This document shows, piece after piece, positions 21,422-33,439 of a stretch of DNA of 64,000 bases. The stretch is from Solanum dulcamara (Eukaryota > Streptophyta > Magnoliopsida > Solanales > Solanaceae), in contig NC_077237.1 in the NCBI RefSeq assembly GCF_947179165.1, forward strand, positions 16,701,523 through 16,765,522, written 5' to 3'. The translations under genes and the position numbers were made by a program. Numbering within the stretch: the first letter of the stretch is position 1; each line of letters starts with the position of its first letter. The notes under the pieces are model-generated. The model had not been told where the DNA came from. It did not search any database and saw only the letters and a program-made list of their open reading frames with translations.

Positions 21422-24377
21422 GTGGCTTTGGATAGTGATGGTAGACTAGGATCATGTACTCGCTCGGGGACGGGGACGGGGACGAGGGTTAGGAGGAGTA
21501 AGTGGGTTAAAGGAGCGTCTAGAATGAGAGTAGGTTCTTGGAACATTGGGACGTTAACGGAAAAATCCATAGAGCTAGTTAAGATTCTAAAGAAGAGGAA
21601 GATTAATATAGCTTGTGTTCAAGAGACCAAATGGGTAGGTTCTAAAGCTAAGGAGGTAGACGGGTATAAGCTTTGGTTCTCTGGTAGATCGAAGAATAGG
21701 AATGGGGTAGGCATTTTAGTAGACAGTAACTTAAGGGATCAAGTGGTAGAGGTTAGGAGAGTCACTGATAGGATGATGTCGATTAAGGTGGTCGTTGAAG
21801 GGACCACGTTGAACATTATTAGTGCTTATGCGCCGCAAGCAGGCTTAAACGAGGAGGATAAGAGGCGTTTTTGGAAGGATTTGGACGAGTTAGTAGGAGG
21901 CATACCGTCTATTGAGAAGCTCTTCATGGGAGGGGATTTCAATGGGCACATCGGGTCTATTTCGGGAGGGTATGATGATGTGCATGGAGGCTTCGGCTTC
22001 AGGGTCAGAAATGGAGGAGGAGTCTCACTGTTGGATTTTGCAAGAGCTTTTGGGTTGGTGATAGCCAATTCGAGTTTCCCAAAAAAGGAGGACCACTTGG
22101 TAACCTTCCGAAGTGCGGTGGCTAAGACCCAGATAGATTTTGTACTCCTTAGGAAGGATGATAAAAGTCCGTGCAAAGACTGTAAGGTCATTCCGATCGA
22201 CAACCTTACAACCCGACACAAGCTCTTGGTGATGGATTTAGGGATCAAGATGACGAGGAAGAAGAGGGTCGGGGATGACCGACTTAGGATCAGATGGGGG
22301 AGTTTGACCACGACTAGCGCCCTAGAGATGGGAGAGAAATTGAAGGATATGAGGGCCTGGGATAGTAGTGGGGATGCGAACACTATGTGGGATAGAACAG
22401 CTAATTATATTAGGGTTGTAGCAAGGGAAGTGTTGGGAGCCTCGACAGGTAGTTGTGGCCGGTACCGAGGGGACTAGTGGTGGAATGGAGAAGTGCAAGG
22501 AAAGGTGAAAGCAAAGAAGATAGCGTATGTGAAGCTGATAGAAAGCAAGGATGAGGTAGAAAAGTGGACGAATAGGGAACTTTATAAGATAGCGAGGAAG
22601 GAGGCGAAGTCGGCAGTTTCGACAGCAAAAACGGCAGCTTTTGAACGCCTGTACGCTGAACTAGAATAGAAAGGCGGGGATAAGAAATTGTTCAAGCTAG
22701 CCAGGGTGCGGAAGCGAAGGGCACGCGATGTGGATCAAGCGAAGTGCATTAAGGACGAGCATGGAAAAGTATTGGTAGAAGAGACCCTCATTAAATAGAG
22801 ATGGCAGTCGTACTTCCATAAACTCTTGAACGAAGAAGGAGACAAAGAGATTGTGTTGGGAGATTTGGAACATACAGAGAGGCTTCACGATGGTGAGTGT
22901 TGCAGGAGTATTTCGGTAGAAGAGGTTAAGGGTGTTGTGCGTAGGATGCGCTGGGGAAAAGCGACCGGACCTGACGAGATTCCTGGTGAGTTTTGGAAGA
23001 GCACAAGCTCGGTAGGTTTGGAGTGGCTGACTAGGTTATTTAATGTCATCTTTAGGACAGCGACGATACCTGAAGAATGGAGGTCGAGCGTACTGATCCC
23101 TCTATACAAAAACAAGAGGGATATCCAGAGTTGAAACAACTATAGAGGTATCAAGCTTCTAAGCCATACTATGAAAGTATGGGAAAGAGTGGTGGAGATG
23201 AGGGTTAGGAGAGACGTGTCTATTTCAGAGAACCAGTTCGGATTTATGCCGGGACGCTCAACTACTGAAGCCATCCATCTTATGAGGAGACTGGTGGAGC
23301 AGTATAGGGAGAGAAAGAGGGACTTGCATTTGGTATTCATCGATCTAGAAAAGGCTTACGATAAAGTTCCACGAGAAATACTATGGAGATGTTTGGAGGC
23401 TAAAGGTGTACTGGGGGCGTACATTAGAGAGATCAAGGATATGTATAAGGGTGCCAATACCAGGGTAAAGACAGTAGGAGGAGATTCAGAGCACTTCCCA
23501 GTTGTGATGGGGTTACATCAAGGATCAACCCTTAGTCCGTTTTTATTTGCCTTGGTGATGGATGGATTGACGCGACAAATTCAAGGTGAGGTGCCATGGT
23601 GTATGCTTTTTTGCGGACGACATAGTCCTGATCGATGAGACTCGTATCGGAGTTAACGCTAAGCTGGAGGATTGGAGACACACCCTGAAGTCTAAAGGAT
23701 TTAAGCTGAGTAGGACCAAGACAGAGTACTTAGAGTGCCAGTACAGTGAGACACCTCAGGAGGTTGGCGCGGAAGTTAGGCTTGGTGGCCAGGCTATTCA
23801 AAAGAAAAGTAGTTTCAAGTACCTAGGGTCTATTATGCAATACAGCGGGGAGATTGACGACGATGTCACACATCGTATTGGGGCAGGATGGATGAAATGG
23901 AGGCTTGCTTCTGGGGTGCTTTGTGACAAGAAGGTGTCACCACAACTTAAAGGCAAGTTCTACAAAGTGGTGGTTAGACCGGCTATGTTATATGGGGCAG
24001 AGTGTTGGCCAATTAAGGTCTCTCACGTTCAAAAGATGAAAGTAGCCGAGATGAGAATGTTGAGATGGATGTGTGGGCATACCAGGAGCGACAGGATTAG
24101 AAATGAGGCTATTCGGGATAAGGTAGGAGTTGCATCGGTGGAAGACAAGATGCGGGAAATGCGACTTAGATGGTTTGGGCATGTGAAGAGGAGAGACATA
24201 GATGCCCCAGTGAGTAGGTGTGAGAGGTTGGCCATGGATGGATTTAAAAGAGGTAGGGGTAGGCTGAAGAAATATTGGGGAGAGGTGATTAGACAAGACA
24301 TGGCCCAATTACAGCTTACTGAGGACATGACCTTAGATAGGAGCGTGTGGAGGACCCACATTAGGGTAGAAGGCTAG
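21422..24377 (+). pseudogene. RTE-clade LINE endonuclease/reverse transcriptase, nearly full length
   Basis: A single ORF in origin. Residues about 35-290 are an AP-type endonuclease: VGSWNIGTLT, CVQETKW, GGDFNGHIG and a TRHKLLV histidine. The reverse transcriptase follows: [57 protein letters not shown] and FADD, then a C-terminal basic region ([14 protein letters not shown]) ending in VEG. In-frame stops lie at 22475-22477, 22667-22669, 22796-22798 and 23132-23134, and an extra T in the run 23607-23612 shifts the frame exactly at the catalytic FADD motif. Without those five lesions the frame would run throughout, so the copy is fairly young. It inserted about 650 bp upstream of, and divergent from, the asparagine synthetase gene. 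No protein is likely made. Confidence 0.92.
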
Positions 24378-24866
24378 TACATAGTCACGGTATTCTACCC
24401 TATTAGTAGGTGTTTTAGTGCACTATAATTTCCTTTTTGGAGGACTCAGATTAGGATAAAAGGCTAGGTGATTCATCCTTTGCACCATAGTAGTTGTAGT
24501 TCTGCTCATTGTTTATTGTCATTTGATTTATGTATTGTATTGCTGTTTATAGTTGTGGCTCCGTTGCACTTTGACTATCTTATTTATCTTATCTTATCTT
24601 ATTTATTTATAGTAGTTAATGCATCTTTCTTTCCGTACCACTCTACCATGACTTTCTCATTTTTTTGTTATTTCTTGTTTTTATCTTGTTTTCGATATGC
24701 TTGTCCTTATCTGACTTTTTATCTTGTTTTCTTCTCTTAAAGCCGAGGGTCTTCCGGAAACAGCCGTCCTACCTTGAAAGGTAGGGGTTAGGTCTGCGTA
24801 CACTCTACCCTCCCCAGACTCCACATTATGAGATTATACTGGGTTTGTTATTGTTGTTGTTGTTAT
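24378..24866 (+). mobile_element. 3' UTR and TTG-repeat tail of the RTE LINE
   Basis: T-rich 3' UTR followed at 24742 by GCCGAGGGTCTTCCGGAAAC, a small hairpin (CCTACCTTGAAAGGTAGG), TCTGCGTACACTCTACCCTC and a TTG/TTA repeat end. This end is shared with the TS SINE family of tobacco and with the tail fragments in intron 1. No clear target duplication was found. Confidence 0.85.
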
Positions 24867-25337
24867 TATTTAAATTATAATTTATTGTATTATTTAAATT
24901 TATTATTAGATAATGATGAAAAATGTCATTTTATATAACGATCGATTTGGTGTGATCACTCGTTATCTTAATATTTTCTTTTTACTTATATTTATTTATT
25001 ATTTAATAATCTTATTTTATCTTTTTACACTATATTTTTATTGTAGCTCTAACTCGTACCCTAATTTTTAATAATTTTATCATTCAAATTGTTGATATGT
25101 AACATTATATAATGATGAAGAATGATACAATCTATCCAAACGTTAACGATAGAGAATGATACAATCTATTCAAAAGTTGTATTCATTAAAACAATACAAT
25201 ACAATACATTATAATACAATATGATACATTGAAACAATATTTAATAACCATCCAAATAGAGTTAAGTAAAAAAAATCATCTCATGATCTTAAAATAAACA
25301 TATATAAAATGTATCAAACATTTAGTTTTGTAGTCTT
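24867..25337. other. AT-rich stretch, possibly a MITE remnant
   Basis: Very AT-rich, without coding potential. The 25080-25260 part repeats AATGATACAATCTAT twice and then CAATACAATACAATACA, and both ends contain TTGTATTAT-like complements, which suggests a decayed hAT-type MITE. Ends not defined. Confidence 0.3.
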
Positions 25338-25344
25338 AAACAAT

Positions 25345-26370
25345 AGGTTGAACCCATTGGTGGCCTCCTAAAGTTGGCACCAAGTTTCACTTCGACACCT
25401 TAACTAGGTTTTGTTCATTTTAGACACCTTATAAAAAATTTCACTGTCATTTTAATACTTTTTTGGCAATCACCCAAATATACAAAGTGTGTGTAATACA
25501 CTCGCTAATGATGTATCAAAGTGGTGAATCAAACGAAGACACATGACATATATATCAAAAATGATTCTCAAATAATAATTTTTGAGTAGAAAAAAGTTGT
25601 CACTGACTTGATGACATGTAGCATTTTAAACTCAAATAATAATTTCTTTTAAAAAAGAATCCCCATCCCAGCCCTCTTTTCCACACCACTCACCCCAATC
25701 TCAACCGCTCCTCCAGCCCAGATCGTCCTCTCCACCCCCACCCACCCCAACCCCAACCACTCCTCCACCCCACCAGATCGTCCTTTTCATACACACCCAC
25801 CCCAAACTCAACCCCTCTCCCACCCATATCATTTTCTCAAGAAACACTTTTAAAAGAATTCAATTACTTTGAAAATTATATTTGTACAAAAGCACGATTT
25901 TTTCTTCTTAATTTCTAAAAAAATCAGTTATTAATTAACAATGAAAGAATTTTTTATTTTTTTTACAATTCTCGTATGTGCAGAGGATTCAAACGTGAAA
26001 AAGAAATATGGTGATTGTTTCATAGTGCTGAAATTTAAACTTAGAAAATCAATCTAAGTTAGGAAATCTTGTGGGCTGAAATTCACTTCACCTTTTTATA
26101 TGTGGCATCATTGAATCTATTTCACTATAAAAAAAGTTTAAGTTTGGGAAATGATAGCTAGAAAATGGAGAAGAAAAAAATATAAAAATAGTGAAATAAG
26201 GCTTTTACGCGCAACTAGTGTGTGCATCACACTCACTATGCCATCTCAGCAAAAAGTGTCAAAATGACACAGAAGAATCCTACATAAGGTGTCTAAATGA
26301 ACAAAGCCTAGTTAAGATATCTAAGTGAAACTTGGTGCCAACTTTACAAGGTCATCGATGGGTTTAGCCT
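25345..26370. mobile_element. Non-autonomous inverted-repeat DNA element A, about 1.03 kb
   Basis: The two ends are long imperfect inverted repeats (about 130 bp): the left starts AGGTTGAACCC and contains AAAGTTGGCACCAAGTTTCA and TTTTGTTCATTTTAGACACC; the right end reads the same on the minus strand, starting AGGCTAAACCC. AAACAAT occurs on both sides (25338-25344 and 26371-26377), giving a target duplication of 7 bp, or 8 bp (TAAACAAT) if the edge is shifted by one. The inside has no open frame and includes a C-rich stretch at about 25670-25830. Long inverted repeats suggest a Mutator-like or foldback element, but the superfamily is not certain. Confidence 0.85.
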
Positions 26371-26516
26371 AAACAATACCAATATCAAGTGGATAGTTAA
26401 AACTAAAATGTTATCAAAAAGAAGATAAGATTAACAAATTGAAACAAGGAAGTATTTGTTTCCTCGTATTTATGGAATGTATTTTAGGTTATCTTAAAAA
26501 ATATTTTTCTTATTAA

Positions 26517-26744
26517 TGTTGTGAGAATAATGAGTGGATGTCAATATATAACTTTTCCCCCACGTCCATTATTTTCCACTAACATATTTTACTCAACTTT
26601 TCCTACTTTATTTTGGCTATAAATAGCCAACGGCTATGTGCAATTCATAACACAGATCAGAAAAATATAATTATCTTTCTCTGCATTTGTTTCTAATTTA
26701 TATTTTCCTTTTTGTTTTGCTAAGTTAATTTATTTCATAATACA
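26517..26744 (+). mobile_element. Putative 5' LTR of the plus-strand copia element
   Basis: A 228-bp block with TG start, TATA box TATAAATAG at 26618-26626 and a CA end, followed by TTATCAGCATTAAACTC, a primer-site-like sequence seen after many plant copia LTRs. The left edge is inferred. The 3' LTR is missing because the element is truncated at about 32776. Confidence 0.5.
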
Positions 26745-26880
26745 TTATCAGCATTAAACTCTAATTTTTTCAGATAAATTAACTTCTATATCAGGTATAT
26801 TTATTGAAAAAATTTAATTTTAGTTATCTTTGTTATTTCTAAATTAATTTCTATCTCAGTTTTTATCATTTCAAATTTAT

Positions 26881-27892
26881 CAAAACTTGAGTTTGTGGCA
26901 CTTGACATTACCGAAAAAAATTATTTGTCATGGTTCCTTGATGCTAAAATTCACCTTGACGCTAAAGGTCTCGGTGATACTATTAAATAAGAAAATAAAG
27001 CATCAAGCCAAGATAAAATAAAGATCATGATTTTTCTCCGTCATCATATTCATGAAGGAACTGAATTTTTAACTATGAAAGACCCTCTTGAATTATGGAC
27101 TAATTTGAAGGATCAATATCACCACCCAAAATTTACGGTATTACCAAAAGCTCGATATGACTGGATACACCTTCAATTTCAAGATTTTAAAACTGTGACA
27201 GAGTATAATTCTGTTATTCATAAGGTAAGTTCCATGTTAAAATTATGTGAAGATACTATCACTGATGATGACTTACTTGAGAAAAAAATTTCACTTTTCA
27301 CGCTTCAAATGTGTTGATACAACAACAATATCGTGAAAAGGGGTTTAAAAAATATTCTGAGTCAATTACATGCCTACTTGTGGCCGAGCAGAATAATACT
27401 TTGCTGATAAAAAATTATGAAGCCCGTCCCACTGGGTCTGCTCCATTCTCTGAAACAAATGTTGTAGCAGCACATAATCAGTCTGAATAAAGACAAAATA
27501 ATTATTGCGGTCGCGGCCGTGGCCGTAGTCGTGGACATGGTAGAGGACGAAACAATTATCGTCATCATGATAGAAATAAGTATGAGAACAATAAAGTTCC
27601 TCAAAATAATCCTTCCAGAGGTAAATTCAATATTTATCACCGGTGTGGTATGAAGAGACATTGGACACGTAAATATCGTACGCCTGATCATTTTGTGAAA
27701 CTTTATCAAGTCTCTCTCAAAAGAAAAGATAATAATGTGGAGGCCCACTTAACTTTTTGGAATGATGATAATGAAGCAACTTACTCAAATAAATATGAAG
27801 ATATTGAGTCAAATCTTGCTTATAAAGATGCTTTTGAAGGTTTACCAAATATTACTCATTTGGAAGCTGAAGACTTTATGAATATTGACTAG
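26881..27892 (+). pseudogene. Ty1/copia gag pseudogene (+)
   Basis: Starts SKLEFVALDITEKNYLSWFLDAK with a stop at 26988, continues MIFLRHHIHEGTEFLTMKDP, YDWIHLQFQDFKTV and, after a frame change near 27300, QQQYREKGFKKYSESITCLL, then a region corresponding to an RGRGRG-rich stretch and a zinc knuckle read YHRCGMKRHWTRKY, in which two of the three cysteines have become Tyr. This is the gag type of a large Solanaceae Ale/Retrofit-like copia family. Not functional. Confidence 0.85.
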
Positions 27893-28049
27893 AAAATTGA
27901 TCATCTAACTGGAATAAATATTATAAAAATAGTTATTGTTTTCCTATTATGTTTGATATTATGTTGTCGTTCGTAAAAATGTTTTTTAAGGCAGTGCAAT
28001 TTTTTAAAGTTTCTTATGTTAGTTTTTCACGTTCTTATAATGCATTTTT

Positions 28050-29946
28050 TTGTTTATGAAGAATATGAAAATTCCCCAATCATCAGTTGGATCCAAAATC
28101 AATAATGACGATATGTGTCTTATTGATAGTGCCATAACACACACTATTTTAAGAGATAAAAAATATTTTTCTTGTTTGATTATAAAAGAAGCTAATGTTA
28201 ATACAATATCTGTAGTAAGTGTCAAAGAAACTTATTAAGTTTCAAAGACATTCGTCAAAATGATTATCATTTTGAGACTACAAATGATGAAAAGAATAAA
28301 TATCTTTACATTACTATAATGATGTCGGGCAAGAAGTTTATACTTGAAAAGTTACCCGCTCTTTCATCTGGATTATACTTCACAAGTATTAGCATTATTG
28401 AAACACATGGCATAGTAAATCAAAGGCTTACTAACTCAAATGATTTTATTATTTGGCATGACCGATTAGGCCATCTCGATTCTAATATGATGCTCAAAAT
28501 AATTGAGAGTTCACATGGACACTCTTTGAAGAATGAAAAGATTCTTCAATCTAAAAAAATTTCTTGTGCCTGCATGTTCTCAAAACAAATTGATTACTAG
28601 ACCATCAGTAATCAAAGTAGAATTGAATCTCCGACATTTCTAGAATGTATACATGGTGATATATGTGGGGTTCATTCACCCATTATGTGGATCATTTAAA
28701 TATTATATAGTTTTAATAGATGTATCTACAAGATCGTCATATGTGTGCTTATTATCAACTCGTAATATGACATTTGCGAGATTACTTGCTCAAATAATTA
28801 AGTTAAGAGCACAATTTTTAAATTATGCAATAAAGATAATTCGTCTTAATAATGCTGGTGAGCTCACATCTCAGGCATTTAATGATTATTATTTGTTCAC
28901 TAGGATAACATTTGAGCATCTGGTTGCTCATTTTCATACTCAAAATGGACTAGCTGAATCATTGATTAAACGTCTCAAATTAATTGCTAGACCAACGCTT
29001 ATGAGAACAAAATTTCACATTTCATTATGGGGTCATGCTATTTTGCATCCAGCAAGTCTTGTGCGGATCAGACCCACAAATTATCATAAAATCTTCCCAT
29101 TACAATTGACTTTTGGTCAGGACCCGAACATTTTCTATCTTAGAATGTTTGGATGTACAGTGTATGTTCCAATTGCTCCATCACAACGTACAAAGATAGG
29201 ACCCCAAAGAAGATTAGGGATATATGTTGGGTATGAATCTCCTTCTATCATAAAATATTTGGAACATATGACTGGAGATTTATTTATTGGAAGATTTGTT
29301 GAAAGTTATTTTGATGAATCAGTATATTCAGGGATTATCACTATCTCATTTAGATCCTCGTACAAATACAAGTGAACTCGAAGTTCAAAAGATAATTTAT
29401 TTGCAAAATATTGCAAATAAACTGCCAGATGCATTCACTGACCTATCAAGAGTTACTAAATCTCACATTCTAGCTGCTAATGCTCCAATTCAAGTTGATA
29501 TCACAGTAGGACAATTAATTAATGTAAATGAGTCTAAACCACATTTAAAATATGGTAGACCGATCGGTTTCAAAGATAAAAATTCTCAAAAAAAAATGAG
29601 CAAATAATCAATATGGTCAAGATATGAAAGAACCTGCTCAAGAAGAGCGATGAGACATAACAATTGATAAAACTTTGGAAGAGGTTAAGGCGCCTGAAAA
29701 TGATGAAGAAATTTCAAAAAATTACGTCTCATCAGGAAAAATATGAAATCGAAATAATGTAATTGTCGACAATAATTTTGTTTATAATGTTGCTATTGAA
29801 ATAATGTAACAAAATGGGATCTTGAACAAAAATCTATCGATGAAGGTAGACAGAGGAATGATTGGTCAAAATGGAAAGATGTAATTCAAGTTGAATTGGT
29901 TTCGTTTGAAAAACACGAAGTTTTCGGACCGATAGTCTGAACACCT
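28050..29946 (+). pseudogene. Ty1/copia protease-integrase pseudogene (+), 5' part of pol
   Basis: Protease-like CLIDSAITHTIL at about 28115 (DSA where DSG/DTG is expected), gag-pre-integrase FIIWHDRLGHLDSNMM at about 28450, integrase core 28653-29330 with LIDVSTRSSYVCLLS, RLNNAGELTSQAFNDYY and HFHTQNGLAESLIKRLK. The second catalytic Asp in RLDNAGE is Asn here. Then the linker runs in broken frames to KREVFGPIVxTPEG-like residues at 29946, where a solo LTR is inserted. Frame breaks near 28240, 28600, 29340 and 29610 and a loss of part of the protease-integrase linker are visible. Confidence 0.85.
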
Positions 29947-29951
29947 GAAGG

Positions 29952-32289
29952 TGTTGACACCCAATTTTGACCCTCCACAACATAAATGAATAATCAAGTT
30001 TCTTCATTTTAAACAATTTAAAAATAATTAGCTTGCAAGAATCTAAAACTATTTTTAATTACTTCTAAGTAATTTTTGACATTTTTTATAATTTTTGAAT
30101 ATATATATATATATATAATTGCCTTTTATGGTTATTCAAAAATTGTCTCAAAAAGATTTTGATTTTTAACTAAATATTTTGTTAATTAGTTTGACTTAAT
30201 TAATAGTTTTATATTTTTAGTTAACTAGTTTAAAATTAAGTTAATTATCATACTTTGTCAAGATTAAGAAGCTCGTTAATTTAATTAGTGTCAATTCATC
30301 TTATTTAAATTTTAGCCGAATTTTCTGATTAAATTCACTTTGACTAAATTCGAAATTCGAATAGTTATAGTTTAACTGTATATGATTGAAAAATTGCAAA
30401 GATTAACCATTTTTAGCTCTATCCTTTCCCAATTTTATACCAAACAAAGCAATTTTTTTTCTTTTACCATTATACTCACACACGTGTCACACCATTTCCA
30501 AACGCATGTACCCACCCTCATCGCCTTCTTCCTCAATTTCTCGAACAACATCCCAAATCCGTTGTCTCAACAGTATTATCTTCCCTCTCTCTATCTATGA
30601 AATCTAGAGTCCTCAATTGTTGACTTTGGATTAGAAAAATCTCCCTCAAATTAAATCTGAATCAAAGGTCATCAAAATCAAATCCAGATTATTGAGGATG
30701 TGTTTTCATCTCTTTTGACTTTTATAAAATCTAATCCTTTTCCCTCTCTCATATGGCTCATTTTGAAATTGAAATCGACTATTTTTTGTTATAAATATCG
30801 GCACTTGTTTTCAAAGAAAGGGGGACCCCTAATCAAGAAAAATTCGAGAAAACTAGATCAGTAAAGTTTTGGTCTGTGTTTCGTTGTTGTTTCTCGAATC
30901 AGGACTGAGTGGTGGCGGAAGTTTCTTCATTTTCAAGCTCATTTCGTTCCCAGAAGCTGCCCGGAAAAAGGTAACAATGTTTTTCCCTTTTTATTGATTT
31001 TCCTTCCTTTTCGTGTTGTAAATATATTAGATTTGTGAATAACTAACCTATTTATTTTCCAATTTCATTTAGCTTTTGTCTTCTGTGTGCTTAATCTACC
31101 TTTTATCTAATTTTAGATTCTGCATTTATTTGCTAGAAAGTGTATGTTAATATCTTAGGATTTGCTTGGATCTTGACGTAGATCTCTTAGTATAGGTTTA
31201 GTTCTATTGGCTTGTGTTCTTTAGTTCCCGTATAGCTTCTTATAACGAAAAAGTATTTCCCTCCCTTAAATATCGTTTATATTCACATTCAAGTATACTT
31301 TAGTCTAAATCAATTTGTTGTTCAGTTGTGATCTTTTTTCCATCTTTCTGCCCATCTGGGTTTCTACTTGTAGCTTCAATATTAGTGTAGTTGTGGTTAG
31401 CCGCCTTCTTCTTTTTTTTTTTTTGCATGAAATCAATTCTTGTTTGCTCCATTGCAATTGTACGCAGCTTAGTATTTTATTTCGTCATGATATACTTTTG
31501 TATTTAATTTCAAATGAAAGTTTCTTATGTGATTTTTGTTGTTTTTGATACATGTGCTGTTGGATGAGTCCAATGGACTCCCTTGTCTCTCCTTTGCATC
31601 TAGATATCGGCCCCGAGGCTCAAATCTTTTCTTATCGAGTCAATTTCGTCAAATGGACCAAGGAGCGAAAATGAAAGCCGATATTATAGGTGTTAGAGCA
31701 AAAATCGACTGATATACCATCCATATATATCTGATATACTAGGAAACAGGTGGCTGGATACATTGATATACACACATATACAATAGAATTAGGCCAAAGA
31801 CCCAAAACGCAGGTGACCCAACAACTTAATCCAGATGTACAAAAACTAAGTGTTGGGCCAGATTTTCATGTGTTAGTTATATCTTATTTATTTATATTGA
31901 TTCGGATTGTAATAATTTATTTGCTTATGTTATTTATGTGTGCTTAAATATTAATTTTAGTTTGGTTTAACTTCATTAGATTCCCTTAAAGGTGAACTAT
32001 TTCATGTTAATTCACTCTTTAAATGATTTTCTACCTTTACTTGGTCATTTTGATAAACTTAATCGTCGGAAATCGCGCGTTAGCGACCATTTTGAGTGCT
32101 TAACGCATTTTCAAAGTGAAAATAAGAACTTCTTACCCATTTTTTCTAAATTTTTAAGACTTAATTTATTAGAGTCTTTTAAATTAAGTTTTCTTAATTT
32201 TTTTAAAATTAAGTGGCGACTCTTTTCTAAAATTGATTTTTTCTGTAAAAGTTGAAATTAATTTTAAACCATCTTTTCTCGACATAACA
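29952..32289 (+). mobile_element. Solo LTR, 2.34 kb, nested in copia pol
   Basis: Begins TGTTGACACCC and ends GACATAACA (TG/CA ends). Exact 5-bp target duplication GAAGG at 29947-29951 and 32290-32294, and copia pol resumes right after it. A TATA box (TTATAAATATCGG) lies near 30790, which would leave a long R-U5 of about 1.5 kb. No gag, pol or primer site inside. The long LTR and its start resemble Tat/Ogre-like gypsy LTRs. Produced by recombination between the two LTRs of a full element. Confidence 0.88.
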
Positions 32290-32294
32290 GAAGG

Positions 32295-32776
32295 TATAAA
32301 ATCAGTGGGGTACAAATGGGTCTTTGAGCAAAAATGAAATGAGAAAAATGAAGTCGTAAGATATAAAGCACGACTTGTGGCACAAGGATTTTCGCAAAGA
32401 CCTGACATTGATTATATGGAAAATATTATCTTGTGGTGGATGTAATCACTTTAGGTATCTTATAAATCTGACAGTTAATGAAAAATTTGGTATGCATCAG
32501 ATGAATGTCGTTACAGCCTATTTATATGGCTCTCTAAATAACGATATTTTTATGAAAATTTCTGAAGAATTTAAAATGCCTGAAATATAAAAAGATTCCC
32601 GGGAAACTTATTCAATAAAACTTTAAAAATCTTTATATAGGCTGAAGCAATCACGGCGAATACGGCACAATCGTCTTATCGAATATTTGCTAAAAGAAGG
32701 ATATAAAAATAATCCAATTTGTCCTTGTATCTTTATGAAAAGGTCTGGATTTACATTTGTCATAATAACTATATAA
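32295..32776 (+). pseudogene. Ty1/copia reverse transcriptase pseudogene (+), 3' part of pol, truncated
   Basis: Continues the pol interrupted at 29951: [34 protein letters not shown], then MHQMNVVTAYLYGSLNNDI, a SLYRLKQS block and IEYLLKEGYKNNPICPCIF. It ends at about 32776 before the YVDD catalytic motif; RNase H and the 3' LTR are missing. Several stops and one frameshift. Confidence 0.85.
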
Positions 32777-32924
32777 AATTTCCTCTTCTTCTTTGATTTT
32801 ACTTGAAAAATTCAAACAATGTATCATAGGACATATTGTGATACAAAAAATGTAAATTAATTGTTCAAATCAAAACAACAACTAGTAAATTTGTGCTTCC
32901 ACTGGTTGCTTTCTCCGCATACAT

Positions 32925-33333
32925 GTATCATGTTTTCTTTAGATTTGGGGAGTGGAAGTTCACAAAACCAGTCATGGTTCAATGCAGCATCGGTAATTAT
33001 TCAACAAATCAAACCCAACATCCTATAGAACCCGTGAATCTTTTTCTCAACAAATTAATCTGCTTTGAAATATTGACCCTAGGAAGATTAGAAAATCCAG
33101 TCCAAATTGTCCCAAGCATTTTGAATATCTTGTCAATTTGAGCAGTTCGGTTAATAAATCAATAGAAAATTGTGTGGCTCCCAATAGAATTTATTATCAT
33201 GAAGAAATTTGATAAGGCATTTGATTTCACCTGGGTTGAATGGTAATTTACTTGTCCTCATGAATGTCTTCAAATCATGTCCAATGTACTCCATCACCGC
33301 AAAATTGGAGGCTTTAATCTCAACAATTTCACC
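32925..33333 (-). pseudogene. CDKG/CDK11-like protein kinase fragment
   Basis: Read on the minus strand from 33333: [37 protein letters not shown], then in a shifted frame MLGTIWTGFSNLPRVN and KQINLLRKRFTGS, and in another shift AALNHDWFCELPLPKSKENM. These match, in order, the middle and C-terminal parts of plant cyclin-dependent kinase G (PITSLRE/CDK11 type). The HRD catalytic loop, the DFG segment and much of the C-lobe are deleted or unrecognisable, and stops and frameshifts are present, so it is a dead fragment. The pieces run together without intron-like gaps, which fits a decayed retrocopy or a captured cDNA piece. It sits between the truncated copia (+) and the inserted copia (-). Confidence 0.8.
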
Positions 33334-33439
33334 TATAAAAAACCTCTATTTATAAGAGAATGAAACCTTCTTTGCGTAGAAATTAGAAAATTTATTTCCC
33401 AGTTTGATTTGAATTAAAGAAAGTTCCAAAATATCAAAC

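Noticed and set aside
21826..22383. 185-residue minus-strand frame
   Set aside because: Shadow of the RTE endonuclease frame on the other strand; no recognisable domain.
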